From Paraglaciecola sp. L1A13 (lineage in GTDB: Bacteria; Pseudomonadota; Gammaproteobacteria; Enterobacterales; Alteromonadaceae), in NCBI RefSeq assembly GCF_009796745.1, contig NZ_CP047024.1, positions 2,852,001 through 2,916,000 on the forward strand: DNA of 64,000 nucleotides, written 5' to 3'. Shown here in pieces: positions 1-8,942 of the stretch; the stretch's first letter is position 1, and each line of letters starts with the position of its first letter. The notes beneath the pieces are model-generated. The model saw nothing but the letters and a program-made list of their open reading frames with translations, had not been told where the DNA came from and ran no database searches. A program made the translations under genes and the position numbers.

Positions 1-806
1 TCTTGCCAAGGATCGTTGCCCATCTGTTTCATACCTAATGAAACGCGAGATTTTTCTTTGTCGAACTTAAGTACTTTAACGTTGATTTCATCACCAACAT
101 TAACGATTTCGCTTGGGTGCTTAACGCGTTTCCAAGCCATATCAGTAATGTGTAGAAGACCATCAACACCACCAAGGTCAACGAACGCACCGTAATCTGT
201 AAGGTTCTTAACGATACCTTTAACTTCATGACCTTCCTCAAGGTTAGCAAGAAGTTGATCGCGCTCTGCGCTGCTTTCTGCTTCAATAACCGCACGACGT
301 GATACAACAACGTTGTTGCGCTTAGCATCAAGCTTGATAACTTTGAATTCCAGTTCTTTACCTTCAAGATGAGTAGTATCACGTACTGGACGTACGTCTA
401 CTAATGAACCAGGTAAGAATGCACGAACTGTATTCACTTCAACCGTAAAGCCACCTTTGACCTTACCATTGATAACACCTTTGATCGTTTCTTTGTCATC
501 GTAAGCTTTTTCTAGCTCAACCCAGGCTTCGTGACGTTTAGCTTTTTCGCGCGACAAGATTGTTTCACCGAAACCGTCTTCGATTGCATCAAGTGCAACG
601 TCAACTACATCTCCGATTTCAACTTCTAATGTGCCGTCTGCATTGCGAAATTGTTCCGCTGGGATAGCGCTTTCAGATTTCAAACCTGCGTCTACTAAAA
701 CGATGTCTTTATCGATAGATACGATAGTACCTTTAACAATGGCACCTGGACGGGTTTCGATTTCTTTTAAGCTTTCTTCAAATAGTTGAGCAAAATTTTC
801 AGTCAT
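1..806 (-). CDS. rpsA: 30S ribosomal protein S1 (partial, runs off the left edge)
   Basis: The reading frame starts at the ATG at 806 ([12 protein letters not shown]) and is open to the window edge, giving about 268 residues of a protein that is usually about 555. It encodes the N-terminal part of S1, which binds mRNA on the 30S subunit and is needed for initiation on weakly structured leaders. The visible part covers the two ribosome-binding S1-type modules and a third OB-fold repeat; motifs such as [10 protein letters not shown] and [17 protein letters not shown] are typical of S1. It lies downstream of cmk on the same strand, the usual gammaproteobacterial order cmk-rpsA. The 122-base leader between them is the expected site of S1 autoregulation, although no specific operator is identified here. 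The right end of the gene is complete. Confidence 0.97.
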   Translation of the reverse strand, partial: MTENFAQLFEESLKEIETRPGAIVKGTIVSIDKDIVLVDAGLKSESAIPAEQFRNADGTLEVEIGDVVDVALDAIEDGFGETILSREKAKRHEAWVELEKAYDDKETIKGVINGKVKGGFTVEVNTVRAFLPGSLVDVRPVRDTTHLEGKELEFKVIKLDAKRNNVVVSRRAVIEAESSAERDQLLANLEEGHEVKGIVKNLTDYGAFVDLGGVDGLLHITDMAWKRVKHPSEIVNVGDEINVKVLKFDKEKSRVSLGMKQMGNDPWQ

Positions 807-928
807 AGTTAGATTAATTGTTTCATTTTGACATCCACACTGCAATCCGGCTAACGTGGGGTTGTTATTCATTGCCAACTTCATCCTGATGTTGGGCAGT
901 CTACAAAGTGAACTTAATAATTTGGAAA

Positions 929-1606
929 CTAAATAGCTATTTTCAAATTGGCAAATTCGTTAATTTTTTCAAGCACTTGCTCTATATTTAATTCTGTAGA
1001 ATCAATAATAAGAGCATCTTTTGCTGGCACTAACGGCGCTACGCTACGATTTGAATCGCGATCGTCACGGGCTTCGATGTCAGCCAAAAGGCGCGATATG
1101 CTAACATCATGCCCAGCTTCTTTCAACTGCTTAAATCTTCGACTGGCTCTCTCTTGGGCACTAGCGGTTAAGAAAATCTTTACCTCAGCTTCTGGGAACA
1201 CAATGGTTCCCATATCGCGTCCATCTGCCACTAAACCTGGCGAGGCCTTAAAAGCGCGTTGACGACGAAGTAGCGCTTCGCGAATTGTTGGCAATGACGC
1301 CACTTTAGAAGCAACAGCGCCCACTTCTTCGGTCCGAATATCGTCGCTAACATCTTCGCCTTCAAGAATAACTTTACAGCCAAACTCCGCAGGTTCAAAG
1401 TTAACGTCAAGACCGGATGCCAGTGGTAACAAGCCTGCTTCGTCGCTAGGATCGATTTGATGGTGGATAGAAGCGATAGCCAAAACGCGATATATCGCAC
1501 CGCTATCGAGGAAATGCCAACCTAAACGATTAGCCAGCAAGGTACTGACGGTTCCCTTACCTGCTCCACTCGGGCCGTCTACTGTGATAACGGGAAATAC
1601 TTGCAT
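929..1606 (-). CDS. cmk: cytidylate kinase
   Basis: It phosphorylates CMP and dCMP with ATP in pyrimidine nucleotide salvage. The 225-residue frame begins [19 protein letters not shown] with the P-loop at residues 10-19, and carries the NMP-kinase motif [13 protein letters not shown] and the lid-like RDDRDSNR. The length matches the usual 225-230. A longer reading from 1639 is possible, but the ATG at 1606 is preceded by a clear AGGAG-type ribosome binding site and matches the family start. It sits between aroA (upstream) and rpsA (downstream) on the same strand. Confidence 0.97.
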   Translation of the reverse strand: MQVFPVITVDGPSGAGKGTVSTLLANRLGWHFLDSGAIYRVLAIASIHHQIDPSDEAGLLPLASGLDVNFEPAEFGCKVILEGEDVSDDIRTEEVGAVASKVASLPTIREALLRRQRAFKASPGLVADGRDMGTIVFPEAEVKIFLTASAQERASRRFKQLKEAGHDVSISRLLADIEARDDRDSNRSVAPLVPAKDALIIDSTELNIEQVLEKINEFANLKIAI

Positions 1607-1690
1607 GCTCTCTCCTGAGCTAATGAAAATCGCGCGCAATTATACCCATTGGATTTAGATAAGCAATGTAAGCAAGTTTACAATTATGTG

Positions 1691-1724
1691 ACCGCTGTAA
1701 ATAAAATGTGATATTTACAGCGGT
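1691..1724 (-). other. intercistronic hairpin between aroA and cmk
   Basis: A perfect 12-bp inverted repeat (arms 1691-1702 and 1713-1724, ACCGCTGTAAAT / ATTTACAGCGGT) with a 10-base loop lies just after the aroA stop. On the minus strand it is not followed by a clear T-run, so it looks more like an attenuating or mRNA-end-protecting hairpin than a strong intrinsic terminator. Confidence 0.6.
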
Positions 1725-1731
1725 TATTAAT

Positions 1732-3021
1732 TTATGCACTGATTTGCTTTAAGCGAGCAAAATAATCTGGAAAGGTTTTAGCAGTACAATCAGGGTCATT
1801 AATGGTAACTGGCGTATCACTTAACGCAACTAACGAGAAACACATTGCTACCCGATGGTCGTCATAGGTATCTATAGCCGCTTCAATTAACTGGCTTGGT
1901 GGTGTGATGGTTATATAGTCATGTCCTTCTATAACCTCTGCTCCGACTTTGCGTAACTCACAGGCCATTGCAGCTAAGCGATCAGTTTCTTTGACACGCC
2001 AATTATAGATATTTCGGATAGACGTCGTCCCTTTCGCGAATAGTGCAGTTGTGGCAATGGTCATCGCGGCATCAGGAATATGATTCATATCCATATCGAC
2101 TGCATTCAGAGACGCGCCTTCTACCTCAATATAATCATCACCCCAGGTGATTTTAGCGCCCATTTTTTCAAGAACATCAGCAAAACGGATATCACCTTGA
2201 ATACTATTTTTACCTACACCAGTAACACGTACTGTGCCGCCTTTAATAGCGCCCGCAGCTAAAAAATACGATGCAGATGAGGCATCGCCTTCTACTAAAA
2301 AGTCGCCTGCAGCTTGATACTGTTGGTTACCTTTAACGTTGAAACGCTGATAATTGTTATTTTCAACGTTTATACCGAATTGCGCCATGGTGTTTAACGT
2401 AATATCAATATACGGTTTAGACACTAACTCGCCTACAATATTGATTTCGGTGTCATTTTGAAATAAAGGTGCAGCCATCAATAGTGCGGTTAAAAACTGA
2501 CTAGATACCGTACCTTCAACACTTATCTTGCCACCGTTGAGCGCTGCGCCTTTGATTTTTAACGGTGGGTAGCCTTCGTTTTTCAAATATGTGATATCAG
2601 CGCCAGCCTGGCGCAATGAATCAACCAACGCACCGATGGGCCGCTCTTCCATACGAGGCTCGCCCGTCAGATCAAACTCCCCTTCTGAGGTCGCTAGTAC
2701 CGCGCACAGGGGGCGCATGGCCGTTCCTGCATTACCTAAAAACAAGGTCTCTAGTTTTCTAACCCCAAAGGCTTGACCTAAGCCCTTTACCCAGCATTGG
2801 GTTTTATCGTCGGATAAGCGATAATTCACTCCCAACTGAGTTAATGCTTTCAGCATGTGCCGAATATCGTCGCTATCAAGCAGATTAGTCAGATGCGTTT
2901 CACCCTTTGCTATCGCCGCGAGAAGCAATGCACGATTAGACAAGCTTTTAGAGCCTGGTACATTTACCGTTCCCGCTATGGCAGAAATAGGATTGAGTAA
3001 AAGCGGTGCTGAACGGCTCAT
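1732..3021 (-). CDS. aroA: 3-phosphoshikimate 1-carboxyvinyltransferase (EPSP synthase)
   Basis: It joins shikimate-3-phosphate and phosphoenolpyruvate, the sixth step of the chorismate pathway. With the start at 3021 ([10 protein letters not shown]) the protein has 429 residues, close to the E. coli length. The substrate-binding VPGSKS motif (Lys25) and the [11 protein letters not shown] motif (about 95-105) have the class I, glyphosate-sensitive type of sequence; [13 protein letters not shown] and KETDRL motifs appear in the C-terminal half. The longer start at 3042 would overlap serC; starting at 3021 leaves one base between the serC stop and the aroA ATG, and an AAGGA sequence lies upstream inside the serC end. 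This tight serC-aroA pairing is conserved in enteric and marine gammaproteobacteria. Confidence 0.97.
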   Translation of the reverse strand: MSRSAPLLLNPISAIAGTVNVPGSKSLSNRALLLAAIAKGETHLTNLLDSDDIRHMLKALTQLGVNYRLSDDKTQCWVKGLGQAFGVRKLETLFLGNAGTAMRPLCAVLATSEGEFDLTGEPRMEERPIGALVDSLRQAGADITYLKNEGYPPLKIKGAALNGGKISVEGTVSSQFLTALLMAAPLFQNDTEINIVGELVSKPYIDITLNTMAQFGINVENNNYQRFNVKGNQQYQAAGDFLVEGDASSASYFLAAGAIKGGTVRVTGVGKNSIQGDIRFADVLEKMGAKITWGDDYIEVEGASLNAVDMDMNHIPDAAMTIATTALFAKGTTSIRNIYNWRVKETDRLAAMACELRKVGAEVIEGHDYITITPPSQLIEAAIDTYDDHRVAMCFSLVALSDTPVTINDPDCTAKTFPDYFARLKQISA

Positions 3022-3022
3022 A

Positions 3023-4108
3023 TTAGCGATTCCTTTTAGCAAAATCTTGCATGAAGTTAACTAGTGCTTGCACGCCTTCAATTGGCATCGCGTTATAAAT
3101 GCTGGCACGCATTCCACCGACAATACGGTGACCTTTAAGCGCTTTTAAACCTGCAACTTCTGCATCTGCCAAAAACTGCTTATCAAGTTCAGCATCAGGT
3201 AAATGGAATGTCACGTTCATGCGTGAACGGTATTCTGGCGCAACATTATTAGTATAGAAACCGGAGTCATCAATACAAGAGTACAACAGTTGTGACTTAG
3301 CTAAGTTACGCTCAGCCATGGCTTCAACACCGCCCTGCTCTTTTAACCACTTAAAAACTAATCCAGCTAGGTACCAAGCAAAGGTCGGTGGGGTATTGTA
3401 CATCGAGTCATGTTTAGCAATGACTGTATAATCAAAGATTGAAGGCGTTACATCTCTGGCTTTTTCTAATAAGTCGTCGCGCACGATAACGACCGACAAA
3501 CCTGACGGACCAATGTTCTTTTGAGCACCAGCGTAGATGACCCCGAACTTACTGACATCAATAGGCTGAGAAAGGATATTGGATGACATATCTGCCACCA
3601 GAGGAATATCGCCTGTCTCGGGGATCCAATTGATTTCAACACCGTCTACCGTTTCGTTCGGGCAATAATGCACATAAGCGGCATCTGGGTTTAACTTCCA
3701 ATTGGCTTGTGTTTGCATAACCACTAAACCATCTTGGATAGTCGTGGTAGCTGCCACATTCACATCGACGTATTTTTGCGCTTCATCGACAGCACTTTTC
3801 GACCACGAACCACTTACAACATAATCAGCACTGTCATGTTCACTTGATAAGTTAAGAGGAACAGCAGAAAACTGACCACGGCCACCACCATGGGTAAACA
3901 ACACTTTATAGTTGTCTGGAATAGCCAGTAAGTCGCGTAAATCTTGCTCTGCGGTTTCGGCCAGCGCAATAAATTCTTTACTACGGTGACTCATTTCCAT
4001 CACTGAACAACCTTGGTTCTGCCAGTTAATGAATTCGCTTTGAGCTTGCTGCATAACAGCTTCGGGTAACATTGCCGGTCCGGCGCAAAAATTATAAACC
4101 TTGGTCAT
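3023..4108 (-). CDS. serC: phosphoserine aminotransferase
   Basis: It is a PLP enzyme that makes phosphoserine from phosphohydroxypyruvate and also acts in pyridoxal phosphate synthesis. The protein has 361 residues, the family length (E. coli 362). The predicted PLP lysine is Lys197 in the [12 protein letters not shown] segment, and the THGGGRGQF phosphate-binding loop is near residue 72. The N-terminus [12 protein letters not shown] is diagnostic. It is the first gene of the serC-aroA-cmk unit and follows gyrA after a terminator hairpin. Confidence 0.97.
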   Translation of the reverse strand: MTKVYNFCAGPAMLPEAVMQQAQSEFINWQNQGCSVMEMSHRSKEFIALAETAEQDLRDLLAIPDNYKVLFTHGGGRGQFSAVPLNLSSEHDSADYVVSGSWSKSAVDEAQKYVDVNVAATTTIQDGLVVMQTQANWKLNPDAAYVHYCPNETVDGVEINWIPETGDIPLVADMSSNILSQPIDVSKFGVIYAGAQKNIGPSGLSVVIVRDDLLEKARDVTPSIFDYTVIAKHDSMYNTPPTFAWYLAGLVFKWLKEQGGVEAMAERNLAKSQLLYSCIDDSGFYTNNVAPEYRSRMNVTFHLPDAELDKQFLADAEVAGLKALKGHRIVGGMRASIYNAMPIEGVQALVNFMQDFAKRNR

Positions 4109-4122
4109 TATCTTTTCCGATA

Positions 4123-4149
4123 CAAAAAGAGCGGCTAAGCCGCTCGTTT
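4123..4149 (-). terminator. intrinsic terminator downstream of gyrA
   Basis: On the minus strand the sequence reads GAGCGGC-TTA-GCCGCTC-type stem (4129-4145) followed by TTTTTG (4123-4128). This has the form of a Rho-independent terminator separating gyrA from serC. A run of T also follows on the plus strand, so it could work both ways. Confidence 0.75.
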
Positions 4150-4162
4150 TAAAAAACTATAG

Positions 4163-4200
4163 GTAGATGAAGTAAACACGTAGCTTACTTCATCATCTAC
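4163..4200 (-). other. long hairpin just after the gyrA stop
   Basis: An inverted repeat (GTAGATGAAGTAA at 4164-4176 against TTACTTCAT plus CTAC ending at 4200, with a 3-base bulge) lies six bases after the gyrA stop and before the terminator at 4123-4149. On RNA it would form a stem of about 13 bp with a 9-base loop. It is probably a 3'-end stabiliser of the gyrA message; the function is inferred from position only. Confidence 0.5.
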
Positions 4201-4205
4201 TGGCT

Positions 4206-6901
4206 TTACTCTTCGTTTTGAGGATCTTCATCCGTGGTATTATCCACATCTGTAGCTTCGATTTCGATTGCTTCGTCACCTTCGACTAACGCCTCTAAAT
4301 CTTCTTCTAACTCTTCAATTTCATCGATGCGCTGAAGGCCTACAACGTGCTCGTCTTCGCCAGTGCGTATTAAACGTACGCCTTGGGTGTTACGACCTAC
4401 AGTAGATACTTCACTAACACGGGTGCGTACTAATGTGCCCTGATCACTTATAAGCATAATTTCATCGCTTTCATTGACCTGAACTGCACCAACAACCTTA
4501 CCGTTACGCTCAGAAACCTTGATTGATACCACACCTTGGGTAGCACGGCTCTTCGCTGGGTAATCTTCAACTGGGGTACGTTTTCCGAAACCGTTTTCGG
4601 TAGCGGTTAATATCGCGCCATCACCTTGAGGTACAATCAACGACACGACTTTCTGGTCATCTTTCAAACGAATACCACGAACACCAGTTGCCGTACGACC
4701 CATAGGTCGAAGCGCTAATATTTCTTCGCCTGTTTCTGGATCAAGCTTCACAGCGCCAGTTTCTGAATCTCGTGCTTTTTCATTAAAGCGTACCACTTTA
4801 CCCGCATCAGAGAACAACATGATATCGCTGCTACCGTCAGTGATATCTACACCAATTAGTTCATCTCCATCATTCAAGTTAACAGCAATAATACCGTTAG
4901 CGCGTGGACGTGAATATTGGCTTAAACGCTGTTTTCTTCACTGTACCGTTTGCTGTCGCCATTAACACGTATTTGCCTTCTTCAAACTCTTTGATCGGCA
5001 AAATGGCGGTAAATACGTTCGTTTGCTTCCAACGGCAATATATTCACAATTGGACGACCACGGGCATTTCGACTTGCCAATGGCAACTGATAGACCTTCA
5101 ACCAATATAAACGGCCACGGGTTGAGAAGCACAGAATATGATCATGCGTGTTAGCAACTAATAATTTTTCGATGAAATCTTCTTCTTTCATCTTAGTCGC
5201 TGATTTACCTTTACCACCACGGCGCTGAGACTCGTAATCGTTTAGTTTCTGGTATTTAACGTAACCTTCACGTGAAAGTGTAACAACCACTTCTTCACGC
5301 TCGATAAGATCTTCGATATCGATATCATGAGATGCAGCGGTAATTTCAGTTCGACGAGCATCGCCAAATTCATCACGTATTTTCTCAAGCTCTTCTCTAA
5401 TAACTTCCATCAAACGTTCAGCGCTACCTAATATATGTAGTAACTCTGCAATGACGTTTAATAACTCTTTGTATTCAGAAAGAATTTTTTCGTGCTCGAG
5501 GCCCGTTAATTTATTCAATCGAAGATCAAGGATCGCTTGAGCTTGCTGCTCAGTTAAGAAATACAAACCATCACGTATACCGTATTCAGGCTCTAACCAA
5601 TCTGGACGAGCTGCGTCATTACCTGCACGCTCAAGCATGTCGGCTACATCACCTAACTGCCAGCCTTGAGCCGTCAAAGCAACTTTTGCTTCTGAAGGAC
5701 TTTTCGAGGCTTTAATAAGGGCAATTATAGGATCTATGTTAACGAGAGCAATCGCCAGACCTTCAAGAATGTGTGCGCGCTCACGGGCTTTTTTCAGTTC
5801 GAAAACGGTTCGGCGTGTTACGACTTCACGGCGGTGCAGTACGAATGCTTGCAAAATTTCTAGCAAGTTGAAAATTTTCGGCTGGGTTTTATCCAGTGCC
5901 ACCATGTTAATCCCAAACACAGTTTGCATTTGTGTTTGTGAATACAGGTGGTTCAGCAGTACTTCACCAGATTCATTGCGCTTAACTTCGACAACGATAC
6001 GCATACCGTCTTTATCAGACTCGTCACGCAGGGCAGAGATACCTTCAATTTTTTTCTCTTTTACCAGCTCAGCAATCTTTTCGATCAATCGCGCTTTGTT
6101 AACCTGATAAGGAATTTCATGAACAATGATAGTTTCTTTACCATTGTCTTCACGCTCTACTTCAGCACGCGCGCGCATGTAGATTTTGCCACGACCTGTA
6201 CGGTAGGCTTCTTCAATTCCCTTACGACCACTAATAAAAGCAGCGGTTGGGAAATCAGGGCCTGGGATATACTCCATCAACTCTTCGATTGTAAGCTCAG
6301 GCTTATCGATTAATGCGATACAGCCGTTCACTACTTCGGTTAAGTTGTGCGGAGGAATATTCGTCGCCATACCAACGGCAATACCAGAAGAGCCATTGAT
6401 AAGTAGATTGGGTACCTTAGTCGGTAATACCTCAGGAATGAATTCAGTACCGTCATAGTTAGGTACAAAGTTAACAGTTTCTTTTTCTAGATCCGCTAAT
6501 AACTCATGGGAGATTTTTGCCATGCGGATTTCGGTGTAACGCATTGCCGCCGCTGAATCTCCATCAACCGAACCGAAATTACCTTGACCATCAACCAACA
6601 TATAGCGCAAAGAAAACGGCTGGGCCATACGTACGATCGTATCGTATACCGCCGAGTCTCCATGTGGGTGATATTTACCTATAACATCACCGACCACACG
6701 AGCCGATTTTTTATAAGGTTTATTAAAATCATTTTTCAGCTCGTTCATAGCGAACAAAACCCGGCGATGCACGGGCTTTAAGCCATCTCTTACATCAGGC
6801 AGCGCTCTGCCTACAATTACACTCATAGCATAATCGAGATAAGAGGTTTTAAGTTCTTCCTCAATATTAATAGGAAGAATTTCTCCGGCGTTTTCAGTCA
6901 T
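4206..6901 (-). CDS. gyrA: DNA gyrase subunit A (two apparent 1-base insertions)
   Basis: GyrA is the breakage-reunion subunit of DNA gyrase. The first frame (4982-6901, 639 residues) contains the winged-helix/tower core with catalytic Tyr122 in RYTEIRM and an unaltered quinolone region, with Ser83 and Asp87 as in susceptible E. coli. The last frame (4206-4877) holds most of the C-terminal beta-pinwheel and ends in an acidic tail. The join needs two corrections. One base must be removed from the A-run at 5011-5013 (minus strand ATTT for ATT, restoring [16 protein letters not shown]). One must be removed from GG at 4919-4920 (restoring [14 protein letters not shown]). The corrected protein would have 897 residues, the normal length. 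Because gyrA is essential, sequencing or assembly error is the likeliest cause; the alternative is a genuine lesion. Confidence 0.93.
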
Positions 6902-7181
6902 ATACAGCCTTGTCCCTAGTCATTATTATTAGAAATAGAATTAGACATAAAATTTACAATCCGCGTCAGTGCATTTGAGCTAGGCCTCAAAATAACAGTC
7001 AACGATTAACTCTGGAATTTCGTACTATCGAGCCTTGGGATTCTATCACTGACCGTAAAAAATAAATAGATAGGATCCGGTCATATAGTAGCCAAAGACG
7101 CTAAAAAACCGCATATATTGCGCTAGCCAGCTTTAATACATGGTGGCTATAATAGCGAAACTCGAATTTTTGGACCCCAAT

Positions 7182-7901
7182 ATGAACTCAGTGCAAAACG
7201 TTGACCATCAAGAAATACAAAAATTTGCCGATTTGGCATCTCGTTGGTGGGACCTAGAAGGAGAATTTAAACCGTTACATACCATTAATCCTTTAAGAAC
7301 GGACTATATTGTGCAGCGCACCCAAGGGCTTGACGCTAAAAAAGTCATAGATGTGGGTTGTGGTGGCGGTATTCTAGCTGAAAGCATGGCCAGGGCCGGT
7401 GCTGATGTAACAGGCATTGATATGGGTGAAGCCCCACTTGAGGTTGCGCGTTTGCATGCCTTAGATTCTGAATTGTCTATCGACTATCAGCAGTCTACAG
7501 CAGAAGAGTACGCTGAAAAGTTTGGTGGAGAATTTGACGTTGTCACGTGTATGGAAATGCTTGAACATGTGCCCGATCCCTCCTCCGTCGTCGAGGCATG
7601 TAGTCGATTAGTTAAACCTGGAGGAATGGTCTTTTTTTCAACCTTAAATCGTAATATCAAATCTTATTTAATGGCGATTGTCGGCGCTGAACATATTTTA
7701 AAGCTCGTGCCTAAGCATACCCATCATCATGACAAGTTCATTAAACCGTCAGAGTTATTGAATTGGATAGATACGACGCCACTTTTGACCAAACATATGA
7801 CTGGACTGCATTTAAGCCCAGTGACACAACAGTTTTATTTGTCCGATAAAAATGTGGACGTGAATTATATTGTGCATTGTCAGCATACGGGCAACGCATA
7901 A
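7182..7901 (+). CDS. ubiG: ubiquinone biosynthesis O-methyltransferase UbiG
   Basis: It carries out both SAM-dependent O-methylations in ubiquinone synthesis. Counting from the ATG at 7182 ([20 protein letters not shown]) it has 239 residues, as in E. coli (240). The SAM-binding DVGCGGG motif is at 57-63, followed by the [13 protein letters not shown] post-motif and a membrane-associating loop near residue 160. A longer frame begins at 7140, but the shorter start matches the family. It is divergent from gyrA, as in many Alteromonadales, and is followed two bases after its stop by a HAD phosphatase gene. Confidence 0.95.
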   Translation: MNSVQNVDHQEIQKFADLASRWWDLEGEFKPLHTINPLRTDYIVQRTQGLDAKKVIDVGCGGGILAESMARAGADVTGIDMGEAPLEVARLHALDSELSIDYQQSTAEEYAEKFGGEFDVVTCMEMLEHVPDPSSVVEACSRLVKPGGMVFFSTLNRNIKSYLMAIVGAEHILKLVPKHTHHHDKFIKPSELLNWIDTTPLLTKHMTGLHLSPVTQQFYLSDKNVDVNYIVHCQHTGNA

Positions 7902-7902
7902 G

Positions 7903-8559
7903 ATGCTGGGAAAACCCCAAGGTATTTTATTCGATTTAGACGGCACCTTATTAGATACCGCCCGGGATTTAGGTAACGCATTAAATTGGGTATTGCGTTA
8001 TCACAATCAACCAACCTGCGAGTACGAAGTATATCGCAATATTGCGTCAGACGGCTCGCAAGGTTTGTTAGAGATTGGATTCGGTAGCCGTTTGCTTGAT
8101 TATGACATAGACACCCTAAAAGCCCAATTTCTGGCGCGCTATGAACAGCAGATATGCGTAGATACGGTGTCATTCGAAGGCGTAGTAACGCTAATAAATG
8201 GCCTTGATAAGGCTAATATTCCTTGGGGGATCGTCACTAACAAACCACAATGGTTGACGGAACTGTTATTGCCCAACTTTGCCGAATTTGATGCCTGTAA
8301 AGTCGTGATTAGCGGCGACACATTGGCTAAACGAAAACCCCATCCGTTGCCCCTTACTCACGCTGCCGAGATTATCGATGTAGCCCCTCAAGATATATGG
8401 TATATCGGTGACGCTAAACGTGACATTGATGCGGCTAAAGCGGCAAATATGACCAGCGTAGTGGCTAACTACGGCTATATCGGTCCTGAACACCAATCAC
8501 ATCGCTGGAATGCCGATCTGTATATAGATCATCCACAAATACTCCTCCAACACTTATAG
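7903..8559 (+). CDS. HAD-superfamily phosphatase (phosphoglycolate phosphatase / MupP-like)
   Basis: This is a 218-residue haloacid-dehalogenase-type phosphatase. Motif I is FDLDGTLLDT with nucleophile Asp11 and Asp13, motif II is in IVTNKP, and motifs III/IV are in AKRKPHP and YIGDAKRDIDAA. The ATG at 7903 begins one base after the ubiG stop, so the two genes are almost certainly co-transcribed. Families that fit are Gph (2-phosphoglycolate) and MupP (N-acetylmuramate-6-phosphate). In Pseudomonas the mupP gene also directly follows ubiG, which makes MupP a real option. No amgK or murU gene is visible here to decide. Start sites further upstream would overlap ubiG. Confidence 0.85.
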   Translation: MLGKPQGILFDLDGTLLDTARDLGNALNWVLRYHNQPTCEYEVYRNIASDGSQGLLEIGFGSRLLDYDIDTLKAQFLARYEQQICVDTVSFEGVVTLINGLDKANIPWGIVTNKPQWLTELLLPNFAEFDACKVVISGDTLAKRKPHPLPLTHAAEIIDVAPQDIWYIGDAKRDIDAAKAANMTSVVANYGYIGPEHQSHRWNADLYIDHPQILLQHL

Positions 8560-8565
8560 CGCCAA

Positions 8566-8613
8566 ACACGATATGTAGTGGTTTTGCAAACACAACAACA
8601 CTATATATCGTGA
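8566..8613 (+). promoter_or_regulatory. tandem NrdR-type boxes upstream of nrdA
   Basis: Two 16-bp sites match the NrdR consensus acaCwAtATaTwGtgt: acaCgATATgTaGtgg at 8566-8581 and acaCtAtATaTcGtga at 8598-8613. Their starts are 32 bp apart, three helical turns, which is one of the standard NrdR box spacings. They lie about 330 bp before nrdA. They probably mediate NrdR repression of ribonucleotide reductase; the nrdR gene itself is not in the window. Confidence 0.85.
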
Positions 8614-8710
8614 AATTATAACAAATGACTTTTTCGATTAAAAAAGTTTAATAAAAAAATATATCTAAAAATGATCTTGCATTCCCTATACCCGCAAAGC
8701 GAATAGTGTT

Positions 8711-8831
8711 GTTAGGTGAGTCTCCACTAACATAAATTTCTTGTGCTTTTAAGCGGCTACAAAAGCACCAGATGTGGGGTTGCAAAGGCGTCAAAACCTC
8801 ACTATCTTGTGTTTCTTGGCAAGGCGGTGAG
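8711..8831 (+). other. structured 5' leader of nrdA
   Basis: Between the NrdR boxes and the nrdA start are consecutive potential hairpins. The first is GTTAG / CTAAC with an imperfect inner stem (8711-8731). The second is GTGCTTTT / AAAAGCAC, a perfect 8-bp stem at 8743-8768. The third is GTGGGGTT / AACCTCAC, 8 bp with one G-U pair (arms 8774-8781 and 8795-8802). The CTCAC at 8798-8802 can instead pair with GTGAG at 8827-8831, so two mutually exclusive folds are possible. I recognise no known riboswitch consensus in it. Whether the transcript starts far enough upstream to include all of it is inferred. Confidence 0.45.
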
Positions 8832-8942
8832 AATAAATAAAGAATCTTAACTTTCCCTTTTCGTCAAGCACAATTTCCACAGAATTGATGAACCTTATCC
8901 TTTCTATTATTTTGTAAAAACTATTATCAAAACGGCGTATAA

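Noticed and set aside
35..382. 115-residue minus-strand ORF at the left edge
   Set aside because: It is an out-of-frame reading of rpsA; the true S1 frame is continuous from 806 to the edge.
4904..5110. 68-residue plus-strand ORF at the gyrA break
   Set aside because: It is antisense to the well-conserved gyrA C-terminal coding sequence and has no family resemblance or ribosome binding site.
8690..8840. Cobalamin riboswitch upstream of nrdA
   Set aside because: No B12-box sequence is present, and class Ia reductases are not usually controlled this way.
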